A DNA stretch of 11,488 nt from Actinomycetes bacterium (GTDB lineage: Bacteria > Actinomycetota > Actinomycetes > Propionibacteriales > Propionibacteriaceae). Under the pieces are notes generated by a model, which worked only from the letters and a program-made list of their open reading frames with translations, did not search any database and was not told the DNA's origin. The translations under genes were made by a program, and so were the position numbers. Positions 1 to 7,179 of this stretch are shown piece by piece; the stretch's first letter is position 1; the number at the start of each line of letters is the position of its first letter. The stretch covers positions 1 to 11,488 of the forward strand of contig JAKOQD010000005.1 of assembly GCA_029778515.1 (NCBI GenBank), written 5' to 3'.

Positions 1-1
1 C

Positions 2-763
2 CTAGAGCGGGAGCAGCCGGAAGATCGGCTTCGGGATGTGCTTGAGCACCATCATCACGAACTGGAAGGGGGCCGGCACCCAGATGACCTTGGCGCCGTT
101 GCGGGCCGCGTCCACCACCTGGGTGGCGAGCTGCTCCTTGTCCACCGTGAGCGGTGCTTCCTTCACGTCGGCAGACATCCGCGTCCGCACCTGGCCCGGA
201 CGCACCACCAGCACCTTCGGGCCAAACGGCGCGAGCGCCTCGCCGAGCAGTCGGTAGAAGCCGTCCAACCCAGCCTTGGTGGAGCCGTAGACGAAGTTCG
301 ATCGCCGCACCAGTTCGCCGGCGACCGAGCTCATCGCGATGATCTGGCCGTAGCCCTGCGCCTTCATTCGCTGCCCGAGCAGGACGCCGACGCTCACCGC
401 GCCGGTGTAGTTCACCTGAGCGATCTGGACGGCCTTGGCCTGGTCCTGCCACACCTCTTCGGCATCGCCGAGGAGGCCGAACGCGACCACGGCCACGTCG
501 ATATCGGCGATCTTCCAGGCCGCGTCGATCACGCTCTCGTGGGTGTCGAAAGCGGTGGCGTCGAAGTCGAGAGCGTCGACCTCCGACGCGCCCGCTGCCT
601 TCAGCTCGGCGACGGTTGCGTCCCGCAGCTCATCGCCGGGCTGCACGCCCAGCACCACCCGGACGGGCTGCTTGGCCAGGTACGCCTTGACGATGGCCAG
701 CCCGATCTCGGACGTGCCCCCGAGCAGCAGGATGGTCTGGGGGTTGCCGGTGGCATCGATCAC
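2..763 (-). CDS. dprE2: Decaprenyl-phosphoryl-2-keto-ribose reductase (DprE2), SDR family
   Basis: Short-chain dehydrogenase/reductase that performs the second half of decaprenyl-phosphoryl-ribose epimerisation: NADH-dependent reduction of the 2-keto intermediate made by DprE1, giving decaprenyl-phosphoryl-arabinose, the arabinan donor of the cell wall. The 253-residue product matches the family length (about 254 in M. tuberculosis) and resembles it along its whole length. Visible features are the nucleotide-binding loop GGTSEIG at residues 15-21, [13 protein letters not shown] near 94-106, catalytic Ser145/146, and Tyr159-x3-Lys163 (YGSTK). The start is GTG at 761-763, because AAGGAG (complement of 772-777) sits 8 bases upstream and the N-terminus then reads like known DprE2. 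An in-frame extension upstream runs back into dprE1 and is not credible. The TAG stop is at 2-4. It lies last in the probable glnE-dprE1-dprE2 unit. Confidence 0.95.
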   Translation of the reverse strand: MIDATGNPQTILLLGGTSEIGLAIVKAYLAKQPVRVVLGVQPGDELRDATVAELKAAGASEVDALDFDATAFDTHESVIDAAWKIADIDVAVVAFGLLGDAEEVWQDQAKAVQIAQVNYTGAVSVGVLLGQRMKAQGYGQIIAMSSVAGELVRRSNFVYGSTKAGLDGFYRLLGEALAPFGPKVLVVRPGQVRTRMSADVKEAPLTVDKEQLATQVVDAARNGAKVIWVPAPFQFVMMVLKHIPKPIFRLLPL

Positions 764-771
764 TTTGGTAA

Positions 772-777
772 CTCCTT
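772..777 (-). promoter_or_regulatory. Ribosome binding site fixing the GTG start of dprE2
   Basis: On the minus strand AAGGAG lies 8 bases before the GTG at 763-761. It is among the best Shine-Dalgarno matches in the window and decides the dprE2 start over in-frame codons further upstream. Confidence 0.8.
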
Positions 778-785
778 GTGGTGGT

Positions 786-809
786 GGCCCTTCGTCAGGC
801 TCAGGGACC
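786..809. repeat. Short intergenic repeat-like sequence between dprE1 and dprE2
   Basis: The minus strand reads GGTCCCTGAGCCTGACGAAG followed by GGCC. CCCT and AGGG (with outer GG/CC) are inverted and could close a small imperfect hairpin. From memory, the core CCTGAGCCTGWCGAAGG type sequence recurs in gaps between genes of many high-GC bacterial genomes as a dispersed element. Only one copy is present here, so its repeat status is inferred, not seen. It occupies most of the gap between the dprE1 stop (825) and the dprE2 ribosome binding site, and might act as a partial terminator or mRNA stabiliser within the operon. Confidence 0.45.
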
Positions 810-824
810 GTTCTGGCGTCCGAT

Positions 825-2258
825 TCAGACGAGTTCGAGCCGGCGGCCGAGATCAGACACGAAGACCCCGTGCGGATCGATCCGGCGCCGGGTGGCGATC
901 CACGCGTCCACTTCCGGGTACATCGCATGGAAGGTAGCAGCGGTGGTGCGCGAGTCCTTGGCCGTGTACAGCCGCCCGCCGAACTCGAGCACGCGCGCGT
1001 CCAGCCCGGCCAGGAACTCGTGCAGACCTGCCTTGATCGGGAAGTCCACGCAGACGTTCCAGCCGGACATCGGGTAGCTGAGCGGGGCCCGGTTGCCTTC
1101 GCCGAACAGCTTGAACACGTTCAGGAACGAGTAGTGCCCGGACGCCTGGATGTCTCGAATCAGCTGCTTGAACTCGGCGATCGCAGCCGGCGGCACCACG
1201 AACTGGTACTGCAGGAAGCCGTGCGAGCCGTAGGCGCGGTTCCACTCGCTGAACATGTCCAGCGGGTGGTAAAAGCCGGTGAGGCTCTGGATCTTGTCGG
1301 TGTAGTTGCCGCTCTTCGCGTACCAGGCGGTGCCCAGCAGGCCGAACGTGAACTTGTTCGCCAAGCCGTTCGGGAACACGTCCGGCAGCTCGAACAGCGG
1401 CTTGGCGTTGAAGGCCAGCGGGTCGGCCGCCAGCTTCGGCGCGTGCTCACGCAACTGGTCGAGGGTGGCCAGCGAGCCCCGCGACAAGGCCGCCCGGCCC
1501 AGCTTCGGCTCGGGGCTGATCGCGTCGAACCAGGCGCTGGAGTAGTCGTAGCGCGCCTCGGAGCCGTCGGAGTGGACCGCGATCGTCTCGTCCAGGGTGT
1601 GCGTGACCACACCGTCGGCGAGGAAATAGGCGGTCTCAGTGCGGGTCATCTTCAGCACCACCCGCAGGATGATGCCGGTCAGGCCGACGCCGCCGATGGT
1701 GGCCCAGAACAGGGTCGCGTCCGGGTCGTCGGGCGTACCGTCCGGGGCGAGGGTGAGGACGCGGCCGTCGGCCACCAGCAGCTGCAGGGAAGCGACGTGG
1801 TCGCCGAACGATCCCGCGCTGTGGTGGTTCTTGCCGTGGATGTCGCAGCCGATGGCACCGCCGACGGTCACCTGGCGGGTTCCGGGCAACACCGGCACCC
1901 ACAGGCCGTACGGCAGCGCGGCGCGCATCAGCGCGTCCAGGCTGACCCCGGCGTCCACGTCGACCAGGGCTGCGTCCGGGTCGATGGAGTGGATGCGGTC
2001 GAGCGGGGTCATGTCGACCACCAGCCCACCGGCGTTCTGCGCCACGTCGCCGTAGGAGCGGCCGAGGCCGCGGGCGATCACGCCTCGCGACAGGTGCGAG
2101 GGCGAGTCGGCGTTGTGGCCGGCGACCTGGGCGACCGCCTCGGCGATCAGTTCGACATCGGGCGTCGACAGGACCTGGGCGGTCGTGGCGGCGGTACGGC
2201 CCCAGCCAGACAGGCTGGCGGTCGTCGTGGGCAGATCTGGGTTCTGGATGGCGCTCAT
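825..2258 (-). CDS. dprE1: Decaprenylphosphoryl-beta-D-ribose 2-oxidase (DprE1)
   Basis: FAD-dependent oxidase of the VAO/PCMH fold that oxidises the 2-hydroxyl of decaprenyl-phosphoryl-ribose, the first half of the epimerisation completed by DprE2. It acts at the cell envelope face of the membrane. The 477-residue product aligns with M. tuberculosis DprE1 (461 residues) throughout. FAD-binding motifs are RGLGRSYGD (63-71), [23 protein letters not shown] (start 124) and SAGSFG (147-152). Substrate-domain motifs include YHPLDMF (330-336), EWNRAYG (338-344) and [13 protein letters not shown] (374-386). Cys403 in GWNVCVDFP corresponds to Cys387 of M. tuberculosis, the residue attacked by benzothiazinones, and Lys434 in YTAKDSRTT to Lys418. 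The ATG at 2256-2258 is preceded by a weak GAGG and gives an N-terminus like the family. A modest extra loop lies near residues 48-59. The gap to the glnE stop is 47 bases. Confidence 0.97.
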   Translation of the reverse strand: MSAIQNPDLPTTTASLSGWGRTAATTAQVLSTPDVELIAEAVAQVAGHNADSPSHLSRGVIARGLGRSYGDVAQNAGGLVVDMTPLDRIHSIDPDAALVDVDAGVSLDALMRAALPYGLWVPVLPGTRQVTVGGAIGCDIHGKNHHSAGSFGDHVASLQLLVADGRVLTLAPDGTPDDPDATLFWATIGGVGLTGIILRVVLKMTRTETAYFLADGVVTHTLDETIAVHSDGSEARYDYSSAWFDAISPEPKLGRAALSRGSLATLDQLREHAPKLAADPLAFNAKPLFELPDVFPNGLANKFTFGLLGTAWYAKSGNYTDKIQSLTGFYHPLDMFSEWNRAYGSHGFLQYQFVVPPAAIAEFKQLIRDIQASGHYSFLNVFKLFGEGNRAPLSYPMSGWNVCVDFPIKAGLHEFLAGLDARVLEFGGRLYTAKDSRTTAATFHAMYPEVDAWIATRRRIDPHGVFVSDLGRRLELV

Positions 2259-2305
2259 CGAGCCTCAGCCTACTCGCGCCGTCCGGTCAGGTCGGCACGC
2301 TGGGC

Positions 2306-5266
2306 TCAGGGCGCTCCCCAGAAGAGCCGGTCCATCACCTGCCGGGCCATCCGCGCGTGCCGCCGGTAGTCCTCGACCAGCAGCGACGACTCGCCCTTCG
2401 CGTAACCGAGCACCTGGGCGACAGCCGACAACTCGCGGGAGTCCGTCGGCAGCCGGTCGCCGACGCGGCCGCGCAGCAGCATGACCGCGTTGCGAATCCG
2501 GGACGCGAGCACCCAGGCAGAACGCAGCGCCTCGGCGTCGTCAACCGTCACCAGCTCGTTCTCGACCGCGACCGCGAGCGCCGCCAGGGTGTTTGTGGTG
2601 CGCAGGCCGGGCAAGGCGGCTGCGTGCTGCAACTGCAACAGCTGCACGACCCACTCCACATCGGAGAGACCCCCCGGGCCCAGCTTCACATGCCCGGACG
2701 GATCACCGCCGCGGGGCAACCGCTCGGCCTCCATGCGCGCCTTGAGCTTGCGGATCTCCAGCACCTGGGCCCTGGCCAGCCCGGCTTCGGGGTAGCGAAT
2801 CGCATCGATCGAAGCCAGCAGTGCCGCGCCCAGGTCGCGGTCGCCGGCACCCACCCCGGCCCGCAGCAGCGCCTGCGCCTCCCAGGTGGACGACCATCTG
2901 GCGTAGTACGCGCGATACGAGCTGAGGCTGCGGACCAACGCGCCGCCCTTGCCTTCCGGCCGCAGGTCGATGTCGATCTCCAGCGCCGGGTCGGGCCCGG
3001 GCCGCGACAGTAGCGAGCGCAGCCGGCTGATCACCGTCATCGCCGCCTTGGTCGCCCCCGGATCGTCACTGTCCGCGGCCACGAACATCGCATCGGCATC
3101 CGAGGCGTAGGCCAGTTCGCGTCCACCCCAGCGGCCCATCGCGATCACGGCGATCGGCGGAGCGGCTACCCCGCGTCCGGCCACCTCGAGCGCTGCGTCG
3201 ATAGTTGCGCCCGCCAGGTCGGAGAGGGCCGTCCCGAGCGTGGCGAGATCAGTCTGGCCGAGCAGGTCAGCCATGGCCAGCCGCAGCAGTTCGCTTCGCC
3301 GGGACGCGCGGACGGCCGCGATCGCGGCCACGTCCGAATCATGCCGGCGCGCCGCAGTCAGCATCTGGGTGAGCACCTCGGCCGCCGGACGCGGACGCAG
3401 CCCGTCCGGGTCGCCGAGCAGCGCCGCATTCTGCGGGGCGCGCAACAGCAGGTCCACCGCGTAGCGCGACGAGGCCAGAATGCGGGCCAGGTGCTCGGCC
3501 ATCGCGTCCCCGTCCCGGAGCGCGCGAAGGTACCACGGTGTACTACCAAGGGCTTCCGACATCTGCCGGAACGCCAGCAGGCCGTGGTCAGGATTCGGCC
3601 CTGCGGTGAACCAGGTGAGCATCGCTGGGAGGAGCTGCCGCTGAATCTCCGACTGCCGCGAGATGCCGGTGCTGAGCGCCTGGATATGGCGCAGCGCAGC
3701 CTTCGGATCGTCGTAGCCGAGTGCGCGCAGGCGGATCTCGGCGGCCTCCGGGGTGAGCCGCACCTGGGCGGACGGGATCCGCGCAACGGTCTCCAGTAGC
3801 GGCGAGTAGAACACGCGCTGGTGCAGGGTCAGCACGCGGCGCGTGGTCGAGCGCCAAAGATGCATCAGCTCTTTGGTCTCACTGAGCCCCACGCTGCGCG
3901 CCAGCCAGCGCTGATTCGCCTCGTCGGCCGGCATCAGATGGGTGCGGCGCAACCGGTACAGCTGCACCCGATGCTCCAGCAGGCGCTGCAAGCGGTAGGC
4001 AGTGCCGAGGTCATGGCCGTCCCCGCGACCGACATAGCCGTGGTCGACCAGTGCGGTCAGCGCCTCGAAGGTGCCGCGCAGCCGCAGCCGCTCGTCCGAC
4101 CGGCCGTGCACCAACTGCAGCAACTGCACGGTGAACTCGACGTCGCGAAGACCGCCCGCGCCCAGCTTGATCTCCACCTGTGCCTCTTTCGGCGGCAGCA
4201 GCGAGATCACCCGCTTGCGCATCGCCTGGGTCTCACCAACGAACTGGTCGTTGTCCGCGACCTGCCAGACCATCGGCCAGATCATGTCGACGAACTCCTG
4301 CGCGAGCGCCAGGTCACCGGCCATCGGCCGGGCCTTGAGCATGGCCTGGAACTCCCAGTTCTTGGCCCACCTCTCGTAGTACGCGCGATGGGACGCCAGC
4401 GTCCGCACCAACGGCCCGGCCTTGCCCTCGGGACGCAGGGCAGCGTCGATCGGCCAGATCGTGCCGGCGGCGGTATGCGCAGAGCAAACCCGGGACAGCG
4501 CGCTGGCCAGGCGGTTCGCGATCGTGATGGCGGTGCCGGAGTCGCAGGCCGGGGTGCCGTCGGAGTGAATCGACGGCTCGGCCAGGTAGAGCACATCGAC
4601 GTCGCTGACATAGTTGAGCTCGCGGGCACCGGTCTTGCCCAGGGCGATGATGCCCAGGCGGCACTGCTCCCAGCCGGGGACTTCGCCGCGGGCCAGGGCC
4701 AGCGCGCATTCGACCGTAGCATCGGCCAGATCGGCCAGCTCCCCAGCCACTTCGGGCAACTCGACCAGCGGGTCCGGCGCGCACAGATCGCGGGCGGCGA
4801 TGCGCAGCAGGGCTCGTCGGTAGGCACGACGCAGCGCGTCCGATTGGCTGGGATCGGCGACCGGCTCGGAGACGTCCGCGTCCGCGCCGACGGCGTCGAG
4901 CAACTCACGGCGAAGCTCAGCGGGGGTGCGGCGCTCGATGCTGCCCTTGAGCACCTCCGCGTCGTCGGGATGCGTGCCGAGATGCTGGTTCAGCGCGACG
5001 CTCGAACCCAACACAGCACAGATCCGGTCCGTGAAACCGGGGTGCGACTCGAGCTCGGCGAGCAGGTCCGGCCGCGCGCGCAGGAGACGGTCGAAACCGG
5101 TGAGGGCAAGATCCGGGTCGGCGCAACCCGGTAGCTCGACCAGCGCCAGTTCGATCTGGTCGGCGCTGCCCCAGTGGGCCCATTCAGCAACCAACTCCGC
5201 AGCCCTGCCGGCATCGGCGAAACCCAGTCGCGCCAGACGCCCGGACAAGCTCTCGTTGCGGGTCAC
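2306..5266 (-). CDS. glnE: Bifunctional glutamine synthetase adenylyltransferase/adenylyl-removing enzyme
   Basis: Controls glutamine synthetase by adding AMP to (C-terminal half) or phosphorolytically removing it from (N-terminal half) a tyrosine of the synthetase, in response to nitrogen status. The 986-residue product matches the actinobacterial family (about 994 in M. tuberculosis). Both duplicated nucleotidyltransferase cores are intact. The N-terminal core has GKTGARELNYVSDVDVLYL (210-228; Asp222, Asp224), LRPEGKAGPLVR (277-288) and LGAGGLRDVEFTVQLLQL (368-385). The C-terminal core has GRWGGRELAYASDADAMFV (711-729; Asp723, Asp725), LRPEGKGGALVR (768-779) and LGPGGLSDVEWVVQLLQL (862-879). 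The GTG at 5264-5266 was chosen because family similarity begins just after it and a candidate promoter ends 7 bases before it. A longer open frame reaching 5863 overlaps the divergent SCP-like gene and lacks similarity. It is likely the first gene of a unit with dprE1 and dprE2. Confidence 0.95.
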   Translation of the reverse strand: MTRNESLSGRLARLGFADAGRAAELVAEWAHWGSADQIELALVELPGCADPDLALTGFDRLLRARPDLLAELESHPGFTDRICAVLGSSVALNQHLGTHPDDAEVLKGSIERRTPAELRRELLDAVGADADVSEPVADPSQSDALRRAYRRALLRIAARDLCAPDPLVELPEVAGELADLADATVECALALARGEVPGWEQCRLGIIALGKTGARELNYVSDVDVLYLAEPSIHSDGTPACDSGTAITIANRLASALSRVCSAHTAAGTIWPIDAALRPEGKAGPLVRTLASHRAYYERWAKNWEFQAMLKARPMAGDLALAQEFVDMIWPMVWQVADNDQFVGETQAMRKRVISLLPPKEAQVEIKLGAGGLRDVEFTVQLLQLVHGRSDERLRLRGTFEALTALVDHGYVGRGDGHDLGTAYRLQRLLEHRVQLYRLRRTHLMPADEANQRWLARSVGLSETKELMHLWRSTTRRVLTLHQRVFYSPLLETVARIPSAQVRLTPEAAEIRLRALGYDDPKAALRHIQALSTGISRQSEIQRQLLPAMLTWFTAGPNPDHGLLAFRQMSEALGSTPWYLRALRDGDAMAEHLARILASSRYAVDLLLRAPQNAALLGDPDGLRPRPAAEVLTQMLTAARRHDSDVAAIAAVRASRRSELLRLAMADLLGQTDLATLGTALSDLAGATIDAALEVAGRGVAAPPIAVIAMGRWGGRELAYASDADAMFVAADSDDPGATKAAMTVISRLRSLLSRPGPDPALEIDIDLRPEGKGGALVRSLSSYRAYYARWSSTWEAQALLRAGVGAGDRDLGAALLASIDAIRYPEAGLARAQVLEIRKLKARMEAERLPRGGDPSGHVKLGPGGLSDVEWVVQLLQLQHAAALPGLRTTNTLAALAVAVENELVTVDDAEALRSAWVLASRIRNAVMLLRGRVGDRLPTDSRELSAVAQVLGYAKGESSLLVEDYRRHARMARQVMDRLFWGAP

Positions 5267-5283
5267 GAGCGCGATGCTAGCGT
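5256..5283 (+). promoter_or_regulatory. Candidate promoter of the SCP-like gene, overlapping the glnE promoter
   Basis: TTGCGG (5256-5261), a 16-base spacer and TAGCGT (5278-5283) are followed by 7 bases and then GTG at 5291. The geometry is the mirror image of the glnE promoter, and the two -10 boxes share bases 5278-5279 within the palindrome GCTAGC (5276-5281). The -35 lies inside the first codons of glnE. Its -35 is weak (3 of 6), so assignment rests on spacing and on the lack of any other room for a promoter between the two start codons. Confidence 0.4.
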
Positions 5284-5301
5284 CTGGAAGGTGCGAAGCA
5301 A
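5274..5301 (-). promoter_or_regulatory. Candidate leaderless promoter of glnE
   Basis: On the minus strand TTGCTT (complement of 5296-5301), a 16-base spacer and TAGCAT (complement of 5274-5279) are followed by 7 bases and then the glnE GTG. A transcript starting at the usual distance from such a -10 box would begin at or next to the start codon, giving a leaderless mRNA, which is common in actinomycetes. No Shine-Dalgarno match precedes this GTG. The -35 box is weak (3 of 6) and lies inside the first codons of the divergent gene. This is pattern inference; no transcription start is known. Confidence 0.4.
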
Positions 5302-5671
5302 GGTGTCGGCGAGCCAGCTGCAGGAGCTGCGAAGCATCAATGCCAGACTGGGCGACGCCTCGGCTCCGCTGACGAGGGCCGAACTGGCCGCTTCGGCCCG
5401 GACCATCTGCGCGCTGCTCGGCCGCACGCACCCGGGCGGCAGCGTGGAGCTGCGGGTGCCACCGTTCGCCGCGGTGCAGCTCGGTATCGGTGAGCGCGGC
5501 CGGCATACCCGGGGTACCCCGCCGAATGTGGTGCAGACCGACGCGGGCACGCTGCTGGAACTGGCGACTGGCCGCCTGTCGTGGACGGACGCGATCACCG
5601 CGCGCCGCGTTCAGGCGTCCGGGATTCACAGCGATCTCAGCGAACTGTGGCCGCTGGCCGAGTTGCGCTGA
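5291..5671 (+). CDS. Sterol-carrier-like (SCP2-fold) family protein of actinobacteria
   Basis: A 126-residue soluble protein with no signal peptide or membrane segment. It resembles the small actinobacterial family annotated as sterol carrier family or bacterial SCP ortholog. Recognisable blocks are PGGSVELRVPPFAAVQ (48-63), HTRGTPPNVVQTD (72-84), LLELATGRLSW (88-98), and the C-terminal VQASGIHSDLSELWPL (107-122). SCP2-fold proteins bind lipids or other hydrophobic ligands, but the role of this family is unproven, so I claim no substrate. GTG at 5291 is preferred, with a candidate promoter 7 bases upstream. GTG at 5303 is also possible because GGAAGG (5286-5291) lies 11 bases before it. An ATG at 5174 would place the N-terminus deep inside glnE, antisense to it. 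The gene is divergent from glnE with only 24 bases between start codons. A strong hairpin follows 18 bases after its stop. Confidence 0.82.
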   Translation: MRSKVSASQLQELRSINARLGDASAPLTRAELAASARTICALLGRTHPGGSVELRVPPFAAVQLGIGERGRHTRGTPPNVVQTDAGTLLELATGRLSWTDAITARRVQASGIHSDLSELWPLAELR

Positions 5672-5689
5672 CCGGCGGCGCTCCGAAAC

Positions 5690-5764
5690 GGGACAAAGCT
5701 GCCGCCAGTTGCAGAATCTGGCCGGTATCCGTCCACCACCACGGATGGGTGGCAGGTTTGTCCC
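5690..5764 (+). terminator. Long imperfect hairpin after the SCP-like gene
   Basis: Two arms at 5690-5706 and 5748-5764 are inverted repeats of each other. GGGACAAAGCTGCC pairs with GGCAGGTTTGTCCC with one G/G mismatch, and the stem continues through one G-U and two G-C pairs (17 positions, 15 Watson-Crick). Inside the 41-base loop is a second perfect hairpin, ATCCGT (5727-5732) against ACGGAT (5741-5746), with an 8-base loop. No T-run follows. The position 18 bases beyond the stop of the SCP-like gene suggests a transcription terminator separating it from the exporter operon. Alternatives are a structured leader RNA or a remnant of a small inverted-repeat element; no flanking target duplication is evident. 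Confidence 0.55.
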
Positions 5765-5827
5765 ATGTCCTGGCCGGGAAGGCTGAGCCGGGGAAGCCGA
5801 CCGCTGAACACCAAGAACACGCGTGCG

Positions 5828-5866
5828 CACAGCTCGGACACAGGTTCGCACAGGACTCGGCACAGG
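5828..5866 (+). promoter_or_regulatory. Four phased CACAG direct repeats, candidate operator of the exporter operon
   Basis: CACAG occurs at 5828-5832, 5839-5843, 5849-5853 and 5861-5865, with start-to-start steps of 11, 10 and 12 bases, about one helical turn. The last three read CACAGG. The array ends about 10 bases before a candidate -10 box and 54 bases before the first adaptor start, so the last copies cover the -35 position. Direct repeats with about 11-base steps are typical of OmpR/PhoB-type response regulators. The identity of the binder is not visible, and no regulator gene lies in the window. Confidence 0.45.
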
Positions 5867-5875
5867 TCACTTCCA

Positions 5876-5881
5876 TAGCGT
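5876..5881 (+). promoter_or_regulatory. Candidate -10 box of the exporter operon
   Basis: TAGCGT fits the actinobacterial TAnnnT pattern and is identical to the -10 proposed for the SCP-like gene. Transcription would begin near 5888, leaving a leader of roughly 32 bases that contains GAAGGAG (5904-5910) ahead of the ATG at 5920. No good -35 hexamer is found 16-18 bases upstream. The CACAGG repeats occupy that position, as in activator-dependent promoters. Confidence 0.35.
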
Positions 5882-5919
5882 TCGATGCGTGGGCAAGGTG
5901 CCCGAAGGAGAACGCTGGA

Positions 5920-7176
5920 ATGGCAACCGATAGGACTGAATCCATCCCACCGCCCGTCAAGCCGAAGCGCCGGTTTCGCATGACCTGGAAGACCTGGCTG
6001 ATCGCAGGCCTAGCGGTCGCGCTGGTCGCCGGCGCTGGTGTGGGCACCTGGATGTTGCTGCAACCCAAGGCGACGGGCAACCGGGGCGCGTTCACCCAAA
6101 CCGCGCAGGCCACGCTGGGCACCCAGACCCAGTCCGTCAGCCTTGAGGGCACGCTCAGCCCGAGCAAACAGTCCAATGTGAGCTTCACTGTGTCCGGCAC
6201 CGTGACCTCGGTGAAGGTCAAGGCCGGTGACGTGGTCGAGAAGGGGCAGAAGCTGGCCACAATCGACGACAGCTCGCTGGCCGACGCGGTCGACCTAGCC
6301 GAGGCGAACCTCACCTCCGCCGAGGCCAACCTCGACGAGGTGGAGGACAACGACGGCAGCGACGCCGCGATCAACGCCGCGTCCGCCCAAGTGGACTCCG
6401 CGAAGGCCGCGCTAACCAGCGCGAAGGAGGACTTGGCGGACGCCGCGCTGCGCTCCCCCATCGCCGGGACCGTTGCCACGGTCAGCGTCGAGGTCGGCGA
6501 CAGCGTGGGCAGCGGATCATCGTCCAGCAGCGGCTCCGGCGGCTCGTCGGCCGGCGGCACCAGCAGCTCGTCCACCAGCTCTTCCAGCTCAGCACAGTTC
6601 GTCGTGATCGCCACCTCGAAATGGAAGCTCGAAGGCTCGGTCGGCGCGTCCGACCTGGGCAGCATCAAGGCCGGCCAGACCGCGAAAGTGACGGTCAACG
6701 GCAACGAGGTGGACGCCGAGGTCGCTTCGGTCGGCATCGTCGCCACGTCAACCAGCGACGGCGCCGCGACGTTCCCAGTAGTAATCAACCTGTCCGGCAC
6801 CCACAAGGACCTCTACTCCGGGACTACCGCGTCCGCGGTGATCACCACTGGCAGCTACGACAACGTGCTCACCGTGCCCACCGCAGCGCTCAGCACGAAC
6901 GACGGCAACACCGTGGTCACCTTGGTCGACGGATCCGCCACGAGCAGCGTCGCGGTCGAAGTCGGACGCGTATTCGGCGACTACACCGAGATCACCAGCG
7001 GCCTCAGCGACGGCGACACCGTCCAGATCACGTTCCGGATGCCCTCGTCGACGTCGACCTCCTCGAGTGAGGAGCAGGGCGGCTTCGAGTTCGGTGGCGG
7101 ACTGGGCGGTGGTCTCGGCGGCGGCCAGCCCCCTGGCGGTGGGCAGCCTCCGGCCGGCGGCACGGGAGGCCGCTGA
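5920..7176 (+). CDS. HlyD/MacA-type membrane-fusion (adaptor) protein of an ABC exporter
   Basis: Adaptor subunit expected to work with the MacB-type transporter encoded next to it, anchored in the cytoplasmic membrane with its body outside. The 418 residues show a basic N-terminus (KPKRR), one membrane segment (about 25-47), and a first lipoyl half-motif (87-116, VSGTVTSVKVKAGDVVEKGQ). A short alpha-helical hairpin follows (118-175, Ala/Glu/Asp-rich), then the second half-motif SPIAGTVATVSVEVGDSVG (179-197) and a beta-barrel region to about 370. Two parts are odd: a 27-residue Ser/Gly linker (198-224) inserted in the loop before the beta-barrel, and a Gly/Pro tail (387-418) with GGGL and GGGQPP repeats. 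The ATG at 5920 has GAAGGAG 9 bases upstream. The ATPase gene follows after 3 bases. Substrate unknown; typical MacA-like adaptors lack these low-complexity parts. Confidence 0.88.
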   Translation: MATDRTESIPPPVKPKRRFRMTWKTWLIAGLAVALVAGAGVGTWMLLQPKATGNRGAFTQTAQATLGTQTQSVSLEGTLSPSKQSNVSFTVSGTVTSVKVKAGDVVEKGQKLATIDDSSLADAVDLAEANLTSAEANLDEVEDNDGSDAAINAASAQVDSAKAALTSAKEDLADAALRSPIAGTVATVSVEVGDSVGSGSSSSSGSGGSSAGGTSSSSTSSSSSAQFVVIATSKWKLEGSVGASDLGSIKAGQTAKVTVNGNEVDAEVASVGIVATSTSDGAATFPVVINLSGTHKDLYSGTTASAVITTGSYDNVLTVPTAALSTNDGNTVVTLVDGSATSSVAVEVGRVFGDYTEITSGLSDGDTVQITFRMPSSTSTSSSEEQGGFEFGGGLGGGLGGGQPPGGGQPPAGGTGGR

Positions 7177-7179
7177 CCA

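Noticed and set aside
435..2369. Plus-strand open frame of 644 codons across dprE2 and dprE1
   Set aside because: Antisense shadow of the dprE genes in high-GC DNA; no recognisable domain, and the opposite strand carries complete known enzymes.
3821..5134. Plus-strand open frame of 437 codons inside glnE
   Set aside because: Antisense shadow; its composition follows the codon positions of glnE and it has no plausible ribosome binding site or family.
5267..5863. In-frame N-terminal extension of glnE to position 5863 (a 1185-residue reading)
   Set aside because: It would lie antisense across the whole SCP-like gene and the hairpin, shows no GlnE similarity, and exceeds the family length; similarity begins right after the GTG at 5266.
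5672..5919. CRISPR array or insertion-sequence end suggested by the clustered direct and inverted repeats
   Set aside because: The direct repeats are only 5-6 bases at 10-12 base steps, far too short for CRISPR; no transposase and no flanking target duplication were found around the inverted arms.
5637..6806. Minus-strand open frame of 389 codons antisense to the first adaptor and the intergenic region
   Set aside because: Shadow of the adaptor gene; the opposite strand has a ribosome binding site, membrane anchor and lipoyl motifs.
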